Assembly (NCBI RefSeq): GCF_012971725.1
Contig: NZ_CP048833.1
Coordinates: forward strand, 5,580,001 to 5,644,000
From: Pseudomonas multiresinivorans
GTDB taxonomy: Bacteria > Pseudomonadota > Gammaproteobacteria > Pseudomonadales > Pseudomonadaceae
DNA length: 64,000 nucleotides
Reading direction: 5' to 3'
Each line of letters opens with the position of its first letter. The first letter of the stretch is position 1. The notes under the pieces were generated by a model. It made no database searches. It was not told where the DNA came from and was given only the letters and a program-made list of their open reading frames with translations. This document shows, piece by piece, positions 55,527 to 64,000 of this stretch. The position numbers and the translations under genes are program-made.

Positions 55527-56522
55527 TCAGAGCTGCGCGACGTGCCCGCCGCCCTGGTGCTCGCGCAGGTAAGGCAGCACCGCGCCGAGCAGCGGCTCCT
55601 TGAAGTCTTCCTGGAAACGGTGCGCCATCCCCGGAATCAACTTCAGCACCGAGCCGCGAATGTGCGCGGCCACATGCACACCGTGCATCACCGGCAGCAG
55701 CGGATCGGCCGTACCGTGGACCACGAGGGTCGGCACGTTGAGTCGGTTGAGCAGCTCCACGCGGCTGGGCTCGGCGAGGATTGCCAGCATCTGTCGCTGC
55801 ACGCCTTCGGGGTTGAAGGCGCGGTCGTAGGAGCGCGCCGCCTGCTGCAGCAATTGCTGGCGGTCGTCGTGAACCTGCGGGCTGCCAAGGGCGGCCAGCA
55901 GGTCAGCCTGCTGTTCGATGGCCTGTTCGCGGCTGGCGGCCTCGCGCCGGGCGAGCAGGCGCAGCAGCGACTCGCTGGGCGCCGGCAGGCCTTCGGCGCC
56001 GGAGCTGGTCATCACCAGGGTCAGGCTGATCACGCGATCCGGCGCGAGGTCGGCGACATGCTGCGCGATCATCCCGCCCATGCTCGCGCCCAGCACATGG
56101 GCGCGTTCGACGTGCAGGGCGTCCAGCAGGTGCAGTGCGTCGCCCGCCATGTCGGTCAGGCTGTAGGGCGCACTCACGGGCAGGCCAAGGCGATAGCGGA
56201 TTACTTCGTAGGTCAGGTTGCCGCTGGGCGTAGGAACACGCCAGGAAGACAGGCCAACATCGCGGTTGTCGTAACGGATCACCCGGAAGCCCTGCTGGCA
56301 GAGCGCCTCGACCACTTCATCCGGCCAATGGATCAGCTGGCCACCCAGGCCCATGACCAGCAGCAGCGTCGGGTCCTGCGGACGCCCGATGCTCTGGTAG
56401 GCCAGGCGCACGTCGCCCAGGTCGACCAGCTCGGTCGGCACCCGCGCATCGCAACGATCGGCGGCAATAGAAAGGGAGGGCAAGCCGCAGAAAAGAGCGA
56501 CTGCCAGTAGAAAAGCACGCAT
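55527..56522 (-). CDS. Exported alpha/beta hydrolase
   Basis: The 331-residue precursor has a signal peptide of about 20 residues (MRAFLLAVALFCGLPSLSIA). The hydrolase fold shows LLVMGLGGQLIHWP (oxyanion loop), RVIRYDNRDVGLSS, the nucleophile elbow LGASMGGMI, the acid in VHGTADPLLP and the histidine in GMAHRF. The substrate is unknown; the sequence resembles haloperoxidase/epoxide-hydrolase-like esterases. The longer frame to 56717 is not supported. A probable hydrolase precedes metR in PAO1 (PA3586, from memory), so this is backbone. Confidence 0.87.
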   Translation of the reverse strand: MRAFLLAVALFCGLPSLSIAADRCDARVPTELVDLGDVRLAYQSIGRPQDPTLLLVMGLGGQLIHWPDEVVEALCQQGFRVIRYDNRDVGLSSWRVPTPSGNLTYEVIRYRLGLPVSAPYSLTDMAGDALHLLDALHVERAHVLGASMGGMIAQHVADLAPDRVISLTLVMTSSGAEGLPAPSESLLRLLARREAASREQAIEQQADLLAALGSPQVHDDRQQLLQQAARSYDRAFNPEGVQRQMLAILAEPSRVELLNRLNVPTLVVHGTADPLLPVMHGVHVAAHIRGSVLKLIPGMAHRFQEDFKEPLLGAVLPYLREHQGGGHVAQL

Positions 56523-56715
56523 GAATGAAAATCCGGAACGCAAAACCCCAGTTGATAGCGATTCTGATGAATTTCCGTCGCTCGCTCTGCCACAGGTCCG
56601 TGACAGTTTGATGAAAGGCGCTGAGCGGTCGCCGACGGCGCTTCCCATGATGCGGATCAAGGGAGGCCGCCCCCAACAGTCGCGAAGATAGAAGCCCCCG
56701 CTCGGAAGCTCTGCC

Positions 56716-57159
56716 ATGGCCTACCCCATCCTGCTGGTGCTGCACCTGTTCGCCGCGATCCTGTTCGTCGGCACGGTGTTCTTCGAAGTGCTGATCCTGG
56801 AGAGCATCCACCCCCACGTGCCGGCGCGGGCGATGAAAATGGTCGAGGGCGCGCTCGGCCGTCGGCTGCGCCGGGTGATGCCCTGGGTCATCCCGACCCT
56901 GTTCGGCAGCGGCCTGGGCATGCTGCATCTGCGTTACGCGCCGCTGCTGGCCGAGCCGCTGGCGTCGCCCTTCGCCACCCTGCTCAGTCTCAAGCTGCTG
57001 CTGGCCACCAGCGTACTGGGCCACTTCATCTTCGCCATGTATTCCTTTCGTGTCGGGCGCATGACCGGCCGGCGTTCCCGGCGCATCCACTACAGCGTGT
57101 TCGCCCACGTGGTGCTGATCGTCCTGCTGGCCAAAGGGATGTTCTATCTGAGCTGGTGA
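56716..57159 (+). CDS. Small CopD-like membrane protein
   Basis: The 147-residue protein has four membrane helices, at about 3-25, 55-72, 87-108 and 126-145. Conserved His residues lie in helix 1 (VLHLFAAILFVG), helix 3 (GHFIFAMYS) and helix 4 (AHVVLIV). The pattern resembles small CopD/YphA-like heme or copper membrane proteins. Function is not established. The gene is divergent from the hydrolase and upstream of metR, with a hairpin (GGCCCGA / TCGGGCC at 57164-57181) after its stop. Confidence 0.7.
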   Translation: MAYPILLVLHLFAAILFVGTVFFEVLILESIHPHVPARAMKMVEGALGRRLRRVMPWVIPTLFGSGLGMLHLRYAPLLAEPLASPFATLLSLKLLLATSVLGHFIFAMYSFRVGRMTGRRSRRIHYSVFAHVVLIVLLAKGMFYLSW

Positions 57160-57286
57160 CTTCGGCCCGATGAGTCGGGCCCGGCGAACCCTGCTGGTGA
57201 AGCGCCAGCAGCCGGCTTATCATGAGGGCAGCTCAATTGATCCGCCTTTTCATCAAGATTTCCTCATACTGAGGCGAGGCCGCGCC

Positions 57287-58207
57287 ATGCTTGAACTCCG
57301 TCACCTGAAAACCCTGCATGCCCTGCGCGAAGCCGACAGCCTGGTGGAGGCCGCCGAGCGCCTGCACCTCACGCAATCCGCCCTGTCCCACCAGTTCAAG
57401 GAACTGGAGGAGCGCCTGGGCCTGTCGCTGTTCATCCGCAAGACCAAGCCGGTCCGCTTCACCAGTGCTGGCTTGCGCCTGCTGCAACTGGCCGACGCCG
57501 TGCTGCCGCAACTGCGCGGCGCCGAACGCGACCTGGCACGCCTGGCGGGCGGCACTGCCGGTCGCCTGCATATGGCCATTGAATGCCACAGCTGCTTCCA
57601 GTGGCTGATGCCGACCATCGACCAGTTCCGCGATGCCTGGCCGGAAGTGGAGCTGGACCTCGCCTCCGGCTTCTCCTTCGCCCCGCTGCCGGCACTGGCC
57701 CGCGGCGACCTGGACCTGGTGGTGACCTCCGACCCGGTGGACATCGCCGGCATCACCTACGTGCCGCTGTTCACCTACGAAGCGCTGCTGGCGGTGGACA
57801 ACCACCACGCGCTGGCCGGTAAGTCCTTCATCGTTCCGGAAGACCTGGCCAACCTGACGCTGATCACCTACCCCATCGAGCGCGATCGCCTGGACATCTT
57901 CACCCGCTTCCTAGAGCCGGCCGACGTCGAACCAGCCCAGGTTCGCACCTCGGAACTGACGGTGATGATGATGCAACTGGTGGCCTCCGGGCGTGGCGTC
58001 TGCAGCCTGCCCAACTGGGCGCTGCACGAGTACAGCTCGCGAGGCTATGTGACCGCCAAGCGCCTGGGTGAGAAAGGCCTGTACTGCACCCTGTTCGCCG
58101 CCATCCGCGCCGACATGCTGGATGCACCGTTCATGCGTGACTTCCTGCTGACCGCGAAGGACACTTCCTTCGCTACCCTCGAGGGCGTCAGCGCTGCCAA
58201 GGGCTGA
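57287..58207 (+). CDS. metR: MetR, LysR-family regulator of methionine synthesis
   Basis: It activates metE/metH-type genes with homocysteine as co-factor. The 306-residue protein starts MLELRHLKTLHALREADSL. It contains LTQSALSHQFKELEERLG in the recognition region, ECHSCFQWLMPTIDQFR and LVVTSDPVDI in the effector domain, which are MetR features. The upstream in-frame ATG at 57170 adds 39 unrelated residues. It matches PA3587. No metE is adjacent. Confidence 0.92.
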   Translation: MLELRHLKTLHALREADSLVEAAERLHLTQSALSHQFKELEERLGLSLFIRKTKPVRFTSAGLRLLQLADAVLPQLRGAERDLARLAGGTAGRLHMAIECHSCFQWLMPTIDQFRDAWPEVELDLASGFSFAPLPALARGDLDLVVTSDPVDIAGITYVPLFTYEALLAVDNHHALAGKSFIVPEDLANLTLITYPIERDRLDIFTRFLEPADVEPAQVRTSELTVMMMQLVASGRGVCSLPNWALHEYSSRGYVTAKRLGEKGLYCTLFAAIRADMLDAPFMRDFLLTAKDTSFATLEGVSAAKG

Positions 58208-58226
58208 GCACTGCCGGAACACGCGC

Positions 58227-58256
58227 ATAAAAAAGGCCCTCCTTGCGGAGGGCCTT
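58227..58256. terminator. Terminator between metR and the glutathione transferase gene
   Basis: A perfect 10-bp stem AAGGCCCTCC / GGAGGGCCTT with a 4-base loop. On the minus strand it is followed by TTTTTT, so it best serves the convergent transferase transcript; on the plus strand it ends in GGGG. Confidence 0.8.
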
Positions 58257-58460
58257 GGGGACATAACTCAAGGAACGGCTTGTAGTAGTTTTAGTTGCCG
58301 ACGCCACGCGATGGGGGTGCGCGGCGTTGGGGCGATCATTGATCAGTCGAGGAAGCGCGAAAATATTCCGATCGCAAAATAGGAATAATCCCACCTCACT
58401 TGAGACCAATTCCTCAAATCGAACATCGTCTTCCCGGCGCGCGCGATTTCCGGCCAGCGC

Positions 58461-59105
58461 TCACGTCGGCTTCGCCTCCGCCGCCTTGGCGTGCTCCTCC
58501 GCCCACTGCACATCCCGCTCCCAGACCCGCTTGAAGGCCGGGCGCGAGGTCACCAGCTCCACGTAACGCTCGAACACCGGCAGCTTGGGCACGACGCCGA
58601 AGCCGATGGTCCAGCGCAGGGCCGCGCCCCACAGCACATCGGCTGCGGTCATGCGATTGCCCAGCAGGTAAGGGCCGGTTTCCAGCTGTTCGGCGAGGGC
58701 GCGCATCACACTGTCGTAGTCGCCGTAGGGGCTCATGGCCTGCGGTGCGGCATCGCGCTTGAGGGCACGGTCGACGATGGCCGGCTCGAAGCTGGAGCCG
58801 TAGAACACCAGCCAGCGCAGGTAGGGGCCGCGCAGCGGATCGTCGAGGGCAGGAGCGAGGTTCGCGCGGGGGAAGAGGTCGGCGAGGTAGATGAAGATGG
58901 CGCCCTGCTCGGTGACCAGCGACTCGCCGATGCGGATCGCCGGCACCTTGCCCAGCGGGTTGACGGCCAGGTAGGCCGGTTTGCGCTGCTCGCCGGCCTT
59001 CATGTTGATCAGTTCGAGGTCGTACTCGGCGCCCAGCTCCTCCAGCAGCACCAGGGTGCCGCTGGAGCGTGTCTGAGGCGAATGGTAGAGAGTGAGGCGG
59101 GGCAT
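58461..59105 (-). CDS. Glutathione S-transferase
   Basis: The 214-residue protein starts MPRLTLYHSPQTRSSG, the thioredoxin-like N-terminal domain, with the glutathione-site VNPLGKVPAI and a TEQGAIFIYLAD Glu/Gln-containing turn. The helical C-terminal domain includes GPYLLGNRMTAADVLWG, with the N-capping box of GSTs. The substrate is not predictable. The start is set at 59105 because the family begins there. It lies downstream of the permease gene by 57 bases on the same strand. Confidence 0.88.
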   Translation of the reverse strand: MPRLTLYHSPQTRSSGTLVLLEELGAEYDLELINMKAGEQRKPAYLAVNPLGKVPAIRIGESLVTEQGAIFIYLADLFPRANLAPALDDPLRGPYLRWLVFYGSSFEPAIVDRALKRDAAPQAMSPYGDYDSVMRALAEQLETGPYLLGNRMTAADVLWGAALRWTIGFGVVPKLPVFERYVELVTSRPAFKRVWERDVQWAEEHAKAAEAKPT

Positions 59106-59162
59106 GGCGGGATCTCCTCGGTCATCACGGCTCGGAGTCCCCAGCATAGCCCCGCGCGGGGC

Positions 59163-60485
59163 TCACGCCTCCTCGAAATGCATCTCCGGTGGTTGCTGGC
59201 GGAAGCCACTGGTGATCACCGCGAGGTAGATCACACCGAGCACCAGCCAGGTGGCGCCCAGCCAGATCGCCAAGTGGTCGAGGCTGACCATCAGCCACAG
59301 GTCGGCAAGCAGGCCGATCAGCGGGAACAGCAGGAACAGCACCAGCTCGCGCAGCCCGCGACGCTCGGCATTCAGGTAGTAGTGGAAGATCACCGAGAGG
59401 TTCACCAGGCTGAAGGCCAGGAAGGCACCGAAGTTGATGAACGAGGTGGAAGTGGTGACGTCCATGTGCAGCGCCAGCAGGGCCACCACGCCGCACAGCA
59501 CGATACTGTTCACCGGGGTTTCGAAGCGCTTGCTGATGCGCCCGAAGAACGGCCGCGGCAGCACGCCGTCGCGGCCCATGGCGAACAGCAGGCGCGAGGC
59601 GCTGGCCTGGGCCGACAGGCCGGAAGTGAACTGACCGACGATCAGGCCGATCAGGAAGAAGCTGACGAACAGGTCGCCGCCGATGTTGCGGGCAATTTCG
59701 TAGGCGGCGGAATCAGCGTTCTGGAATTCCACCGACGGGTGCGCGAGCTGTACGAAGTAGCTGGCGGCGATGAAGATGCCGCCGCCGATCAGGGTGATCA
59801 GCAGGATGGCACGCGGAATGGTCTTGCGCGGTTCGTGGGTTTCTTCGGTCAGGGTACTGACCGCGTCAAAGCCCAGGAAGGAATAACAGGCGATGGCCGC
59901 ACCACCCATGATCAGCGGCAACTGGGTGCCTTCCTTGAGGAAGGGTTCCAGGGTCCACAACGGACGGCTGCCATCGCCCATCACGTAGTGGATGGCCAGG
60001 CCTACAAAAGCAATCAGCACGAGGAACTGCACCAGCATCAGCACGCCGTTGATGTTCTTCGCCAGGCGCAGGCCGACCACGTTGATCGCGGTGGTTACGC
60101 CGATGAAGGCCAGTACCCACAAGGCTTGCGGAACGGCCGGGAAGGCGGAATGCAGATAGGCCGCGCCGATCAGCCAGATGGCCATGGGCAGGAACAGGTA
60201 GTCCAGCAACACCGCCCAGCCGGCCAGGAAGCCCAGTTTCGGGCTGATCGACTTGCGCACGTAGGTGTATGCCGAGCCGGCGACCGGGAAGGCAGCGGCC
60301 ATGCGCCCGTAGCTGAGCGCGGTAAAGAGCATGGCGACAGAGGCGACGAGGTAGGCCGAAGGCACTACGCCGCGGGTGACGTCGGCGAGGATGCCGAAGG
60401 TGCCAAGGACGATGATCGGGGTCATGTAGGCGATGCCGAACAGCACCACCGAACCCAGCGACAGGGTTCGTTTGAGTCGAGCCAT
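59163..60485 (-). CDS. APC-family amino-acid/amine permease
   Basis: The 440-residue inner-membrane protein has about 12 helices and the APC motifs FGIAYMTPIIVLG in helix 1, FPVAGSAYTYVRK after helix 2, FLGFDAVSTLTEETHEPRK in the helix 6 region and GRDGVLPRPFF. It resembles putrescine (PuuP) and related importers. Its gene is downstream of a nitrilase-family hydrolase in the same direction, suggesting uptake of an amine or amide that the hydrolase processes. Confidence 0.86.
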   Translation of the reverse strand: MARLKRTLSLGSVVLFGIAYMTPIIVLGTFGILADVTRGVVPSAYLVASVAMLFTALSYGRMAAAFPVAGSAYTYVRKSISPKLGFLAGWAVLLDYLFLPMAIWLIGAAYLHSAFPAVPQALWVLAFIGVTTAINVVGLRLAKNINGVLMLVQFLVLIAFVGLAIHYVMGDGSRPLWTLEPFLKEGTQLPLIMGGAAIACYSFLGFDAVSTLTEETHEPRKTIPRAILLITLIGGGIFIAASYFVQLAHPSVEFQNADSAAYEIARNIGGDLFVSFFLIGLIVGQFTSGLSAQASASRLLFAMGRDGVLPRPFFGRISKRFETPVNSIVLCGVVALLALHMDVTTSTSFINFGAFLAFSLVNLSVIFHYYLNAERRGLRELVLFLLFPLIGLLADLWLMVSLDHLAIWLGATWLVLGVIYLAVITSGFRQQPPEMHFEEA

Positions 60486-60648
60486 TACTGCTTACTCCGC
60501 GTTGTGTTTGTTATGGCAGTACTTGGGTTGCCGGCCTGCACTCACCCGCAGGCCTCGCGGGTGCTCGTGGCACCCGTCGTTCTTGATGATTCGCTTCACT
60601 GGCGCGGCCCTGCGCCCCGGCCCCCTTGCAGCGGAGCCGGAAGGAAAC

Positions 60649-61470
60649 TCAGGCGGGAATGATCAGCTCGCGCAAGCCGTCTGCGTGCTCGCGCATCTCG
60701 CCGGGCAGCACGAAACGGCGCTCGCCCAGGTAGCTGTAGTCGCGGCGCGATTGCGCCTGGCGTTCGAAATCCAGCTCGACGATCTGCCGGCACTCTTCGC
60801 GGCCGGCCTCGACGATCAGTTGACCGTACGGGTCGACCACGGCGCTACCGCCGGCGAAGACCAGTCCGTCATCACCTGCACCGACGCGGTTGACCATCAC
60901 GGCATAGGCCTGGTTTTCCATGGCGCGGCCCATGATCGCGGTGCGATGGGTCGGGCCGTAGGGGTCCATGTTGCCGTTGGTCACGATGATCAGCTCGGCG
61001 CCCAGCTGGCCGAGGGCGCGGGCGGACTCGGGGAACTCGATGTCGAAGCAGATCACGATGCCGACGCGGATGCCGTTCCACAGGCAGGTGGCGTAGCGGT
61101 CGCCGGGGGTGAAGATGCCGCGGTCCGACGCCCACAGGTGCGTCTTGCGGTACTTCATGGCGATGCCTTCGGGGGTGATCAGCAGCGTGGTGTTGTAGAA
61201 GCGGCCATCGTCAGCGGCTTCGGCGAAGCCCACGGCGACGGAGATGTTCTTCTCCCGCGCGGCACGCTGCACGGCCTGCACGCTGGGGCCATCGACCGGC
61301 TCGGCGATGGCGGCGATGTTCTGCTCGGTGGGGAAGCCGGTCAGCTGGGTCTCGGGGAACACCACCAATTGGGTGTCGTCGGCGCAGGCATGGATCGCTT
61401 CCAGGGTGCGGGCCAGGTTCCAGGCCACATCGCCATCACGGCCGGCGAGTTGGACGAGCTCTACTTTCAT
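60649..61470 (-). CDS. Nitrilase-superfamily carbon-nitrogen hydrolase
   Basis: The 273-residue amidase-type enzyme has the catalytic triad Glu40 (VVFPETQL), Lys109 (YRKTHLW) and Cys141 (VICFDIEFPE). The length and the DPYGQLIVEAG strand are those of N-carbamoyl-polyamine or omega-amidase-like branches rather than true nitrilases. The exact substrate is unknown. A very long open frame extends to 62328, antisense to the LuxR gene, but has no family similarity; the ATG at 61470 begins the conserved MKVELVQLAG. It is divergent from the LuxR-type regulator, which may control it and the permease. Confidence 0.88.
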   Translation of the reverse strand: MKVELVQLAGRDGDVAWNLARTLEAIHACADDTQLVVFPETQLTGFPTEQNIAAIAEPVDGPSVQAVQRAAREKNISVAVGFAEAADDGRFYNTTLLITPEGIAMKYRKTHLWASDRGIFTPGDRYATCLWNGIRVGIVICFDIEFPESARALGQLGAELIIVTNGNMDPYGPTHRTAIMGRAMENQAYAVMVNRVGAGDDGLVFAGGSAVVDPYGQLIVEAGREECRQIVELDFERQAQSRRDYSYLGERRFVLPGEMREHADGLRELIIPA

Positions 61471-61617
61471 GGGGCTTCCTCGGATTCTTGTCTTTGCGGT
61501 GACCGGGCGCTGTCGGTCAAAATGCGCACCGCGCCGGCTCAAGGCATCCACCGAGTATGCCGGGCGTGCCATCACCGGGTAATTACGCCCGCGTGGTAAC
61601 CCATCGGGGGTAGAGTC

Positions 61618-62397
61618 ATGAGCCTTTCCCTTCAGGATATCGCCTGGCACCGCTCGGTCGGGCAGCTGATCGAAGCGCTGGACAAGCCGAACTTCTGGAC
61701 CTCGCTGGTGCGCCTGCTGGGCCAGTATGTGCCCTTCGACAGCTGGGTCGTGCTGCTTTTCAGCAATGGCAGGCCCCAGGTGTTCGCCGAATGCCCCGGC
61801 GAGGACGGCGGCCCGGACTCGCTGTTCCAGGACTACCTCAAGGGCCTCTACCTGCTCGACCCCTTCTACATCGCCAGCCGCGAGGCGCCCGGCAGCGGGC
61901 TGTTCCGCCTGGACGACGTGGCGCCGGAAATGTTCGAGCAGACCGATTACTACCAGCGCTACTTCAGCCTCAACGTGGTCGCCGATGAAGTGCAGATCAA
62001 CGTACAACTCGACGGCGAGCGCACCCTCTGCTGCTCGGTGGGCAGCAAGGGCCGCTTCACCCCGGAGCAGATCGCCCTGCTCGCCCTGGTGCAACCCTGG
62101 GTCGCCGGCCTGATGCGCCAGCGCATGGCCTTCGAACGCGAGGTGCAGGAAGCGCCTCCGCCGCCACGCTGGCAGAACCGCCTGGAATCCACCGCCCAGC
62201 AGATGGAAACGCCGCTCACCGCACGCGAGCTGGAAGTGGGCCGGCTGATGCTCAGCGGCTGCTCCAGCAAGGAAATCGCCCGCAAGCTGGCGATCTCTGC
62301 CGAGACGGTGAAGGTCCACCGCAAGCACATGTACGCCAAGCTGGGGATCAAGTCGCAGTCCGAGCTGTTCTCGCTGTTCCTGCAGGCGCAGGGCTGA
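61618..62397 (+). CDS. LuxR-type transcriptional regulator
   Basis: The 259-residue protein has an N-terminal sensor-like domain (about 1-165, FDSWVVLLFSNGRPQVF) without a recognisable autoinducer pocket or receiver. The C-terminal LuxR helix-turn-helix reads LTARELEVGRLMLSG, SSKEIARKLAIS and ETVKVHRKHMYAKLGI (about 199-245). It is divergent from the nitrilase/permease genes by 147 bases, which points to local control of amide/amine use. Confidence 0.87.
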   Translation: MSLSLQDIAWHRSVGQLIEALDKPNFWTSLVRLLGQYVPFDSWVVLLFSNGRPQVFAECPGEDGGPDSLFQDYLKGLYLLDPFYIASREAPGSGLFRLDDVAPEMFEQTDYYQRYFSLNVVADEVQINVQLDGERTLCCSVGSKGRFTPEQIALLALVQPWVAGLMRQRMAFEREVQEAPPPPRWQNRLESTAQQMETPLTARELEVGRLMLSGCSSKEIARKLAISAETVKVHRKHMYAKLGIKSQSELFSLFLQAQG

Positions 62398-62404
62398 GGC
62401 TGCT

Positions 62405-62502
62405 TTTGTAGGAGCGAGCTTGCTCGCGAACAGCGTTTCCTGGCCGGCTCCGCGGTGAACCGGTTCGCGAGCAAGAACTGGGCGTCCCCCTCTCTCCTAC
62501 AA
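62405..62502. repeat. REP pair with one variant arm
   Basis: The left arm is standard (TGTAGGAGCGAGCTTGCTCG). The right arm, read as its complement, is GTAGGAGAGAGGGGGACGCC then CAGTTCTTGCTCGCGAA, the same GGGGGACGCCCAGT-containing variant as at 42102. Arms are about 40 bases apart. Confidence 0.8.
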
Positions 62503-62578
62503 AAAGCGCGTGGCCGTCGAGCGGTCGGTGAGCACTCAAGGCCGCACGGGTCCATGCTGGAAGACAGGAGGAATCCCC

Positions 62579-63958
62579 ATGACCCTCAGCGTCTTCGACA
62601 TGTTCAAACCCGGTGTCGGCCCGTCCAGTTCGCACACCGTTGGGCCGATGCGCGCCACCCGCGAGTTCGTCGACCGCCTGCGTGACGACGGCCTGCTGGC
62701 CCGAACCACGGCGGTCGAGGTGCATCTCTACGGCTCCCTCAGCGCCACCGGCAAGGGCCACGCCACGGACCGCGCTTGCCTGATCGGCCTGCTCGGCATC
62801 GACCCGGCGGAAGCCGACCCCGCGGCCCTCACCCCACAGGTAGACGACATCCTGCTGCGCCATCGCCTGCGCCTGGGCGGTGTGGAGGAAATCGACTTCG
62901 ATCCGGCGCGGCAACTGGTCTTCCACGACGACAGCCTGCCCGCCCATCCCAACGGCCTGCACCTGCGCGCCCTGGACGAAAACGGCGAACTGCTGGCCGA
63001 ACGCATCTGCTATTCGGTCGGCGGCGGCTTCGTGGTGGATGCGGCGGACTTCAACACCGACCGCGCCCTCCCGGACAATCCGATGCCCTACCCCTTCCAC
63101 AGCGCCGAGGAACTGCTGCGCCTGTGCCATGAGCACGGTTTCCGGCGCATCAGCGACCTGATGTGGGCCAATGAGCGCGCGCTGCGCAGTGACGAGGAAA
63201 TCCATGCCGGCCTTGCGCATATCTGGGACGAAATGCAGGCCTGCGTGAACCGCGGCCTGGAAACCGAAGGCACGCTGCCCGGCGGCCTCAAGGTGCGCCG
63301 CCGCGCGCCCATGCTCTATCGCCGGCTGAATGAAGCGGACAGCGGCAACCTGATCGCCACCACCCTGGGCGCCCTGGACTGGGTGGACCTCTGGGCGCTG
63401 GCGGTGAACGAGGAGAATGCCGCCGGCGGGCGCGTCGTGACAGCACCCACCAACGGCGCGGCCGGCATAGTCCCGGCGGTGCTGCACTACTACGCGCACT
63501 ACGACGCCAACGCCAATGCCGAAAGTATCGAGCGCTACCTGCTGACCGCTGCCGCCATCGGCATCCTGTGCAAGCTCAACGCTTCCATCTCCGGCGCCGA
63601 AGTCGGCTGCCAGGGCGAAGTCGGTTCGGCCTGCGCCATGGCGGCGGCCGGGCTGGCGGAGGTGCTGGGCGGCAGCCTGGAGCAGGTGGAAAACGCCGCC
63701 GAGATCGGCCTGGAGCACAACCTTGGGCTGACCTGCGACCCGGTCGCCGGACTGGTCCAGGTGCCCTGCATCGAGCGCAACGCCATGGCCTCGCTCAAGG
63801 CCATCAACGCCGCCCAGCTCGCCCTGCGCGGCGATGGCCAGCACCTGGTCAGCCTCGACAAGGCCATCGACACCCTGCGCGATACCGGGCGCGACATGAT
63901 GGACAAGTACAAGGAAACCTCGAAGGGCGGGCTGGCGGTGAATGTGATCGCCTGTTAG
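62579..63958 (+). CDS. sdaA: Iron-sulfur L-serine ammonia-lyase
   Basis: It deaminates L-serine to pyruvate. The 459-residue single-chain enzyme has the N-terminal beta domain (FDMFKPGVGPSSSHTVGP) and the catalytic domain with [4Fe-4S] ligands Cys344, Cys386 and Cys397. The protein ends in Cys459, matching the C-terminal Cys that enters the active site in the Legionella enzyme ('tail-in-mouth'). AGGAGG at 62566-62571 fixes the ATG at 62579. Two or more isoforms exist in Pseudomonas, so the exact symbol is tentative. Confidence 0.92.
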   Translation: MTLSVFDMFKPGVGPSSSHTVGPMRATREFVDRLRDDGLLARTTAVEVHLYGSLSATGKGHATDRACLIGLLGIDPAEADPAALTPQVDDILLRHRLRLGGVEEIDFDPARQLVFHDDSLPAHPNGLHLRALDENGELLAERICYSVGGGFVVDAADFNTDRALPDNPMPYPFHSAEELLRLCHEHGFRRISDLMWANERALRSDEEIHAGLAHIWDEMQACVNRGLETEGTLPGGLKVRRRAPMLYRRLNEADSGNLIATTLGALDWVDLWALAVNEENAAGGRVVTAPTNGAAGIVPAVLHYYAHYDANANAESIERYLLTAAAIGILCKLNASISGAEVGCQGEVGSACAMAAAGLAEVLGGSLEQVENAAEIGLEHNLGLTCDPVAGLVQVPCIERNAMASLKAINAAQLALRGDGQHLVSLDKAIDTLRDTGRDMMDKYKETSKGGLAVNVIAC

Positions 63959-63970
63959 TCCGGCCGGATG

Positions 63971-63999
63971 CGGTTCGCGAGCAAGCTCGCTCCTACAGG
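63971..63999. repeat. REP arm, TGTAGGAGCGAGC family
   Basis: GGTTCGCGAGCAAGCTCGCT followed by CCTACAGG is one complete arm at the window edge; the partner arm may lie outside. Confidence 0.75.
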
Positions 64000-64000
64000 C

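Noticed and set aside
61471..62328. Long N-terminal extension of the nitrilase-type protein
   Set aside because: It is antisense to the LuxR-type gene, has no similarity to the family, and the conserved start MKVELVQLAG is at 61470.

Overview
The window is a GC-rich chromosomal segment of a Pseudomonas, most likely of the P. aeruginosa/P. nitroreducens/P. citronellolis side of the genus. The protein sequences and gene order indicate this: rsxE-nth, gloA, argG, motY, pyrC, rnt, bfd, bfrB, grxD, argF, then glpK-glpR-glpD...glpM...metR follow the PAO1 PA3494-PA3538 and PA3582-PA3587 backbones (recalled from memory), and Pseudomonas-type REP palindromes fill several intergenic gaps. No rRNA, tRNA, CRISPR array, insertion sequence or prophage was seen.

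Region 1 (1-2.9 kb): end of rsxE, nth, a small acidic envelope-associated protein and ppnN. Region 2 (2.9-25.3 kb): a type I secretion island on the minus strand. A 5711-residue adhesin is followed by its TolC-like outer-membrane protein, an ABC exporter with a degenerate C39-like domain, and an HlyD-type adaptor. The adhesin reads as a BapA-type N-terminal prefix, 51 Ig-like repeats, three larger Ig-like domains, seven calcium-type FG-GAP motifs (a predicted integrin-like propeller) and a short RTX/secretion tail. Region 3 (25.8-38 kb) is core housekeeping: gloA, argG with an ArgR-type operator, motY, pyrC-rnt, Fur-type bfd and bfrB, an MFS transporter, grxD, a molybdopterin oxidoreductase, argF and an orphan ABC ATPase.

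Region 4 (38-47.8 kb): an orphan EtfA paralogue, a PhzF-like protein, ybaK, then glycerol catabolism (glpK, glpR, glpD, with a GlpR operator before glpD). An autotransporter gene sits between glpD and glpM, and no glpF is present. Region 5 (47.8-55.5 kb) is a carnitine-to-trimethylamine catabolic locus: a BCCT transporter, the CntA/CntB carnitine monooxygenase, a D-malate/tartrate dehydrogenase and a divergent LysR regulator. It is bracketed by two copies of one REP-like repeat. A GTAAACC-containing motif occurs upstream of cntA, the BCCT gene and a neighbouring XRE-PAS-PAS regulator, suggesting shared control.

Region 6 (55.5-64 kb): an exported alpha/beta hydrolase, a small membrane protein, metR, a glutathione transferase, an APC amino-acid/amine permease next to a nitrilase-family amidohydrolase with a divergent LuxR regulator, and an iron-sulfur L-serine dehydratase.
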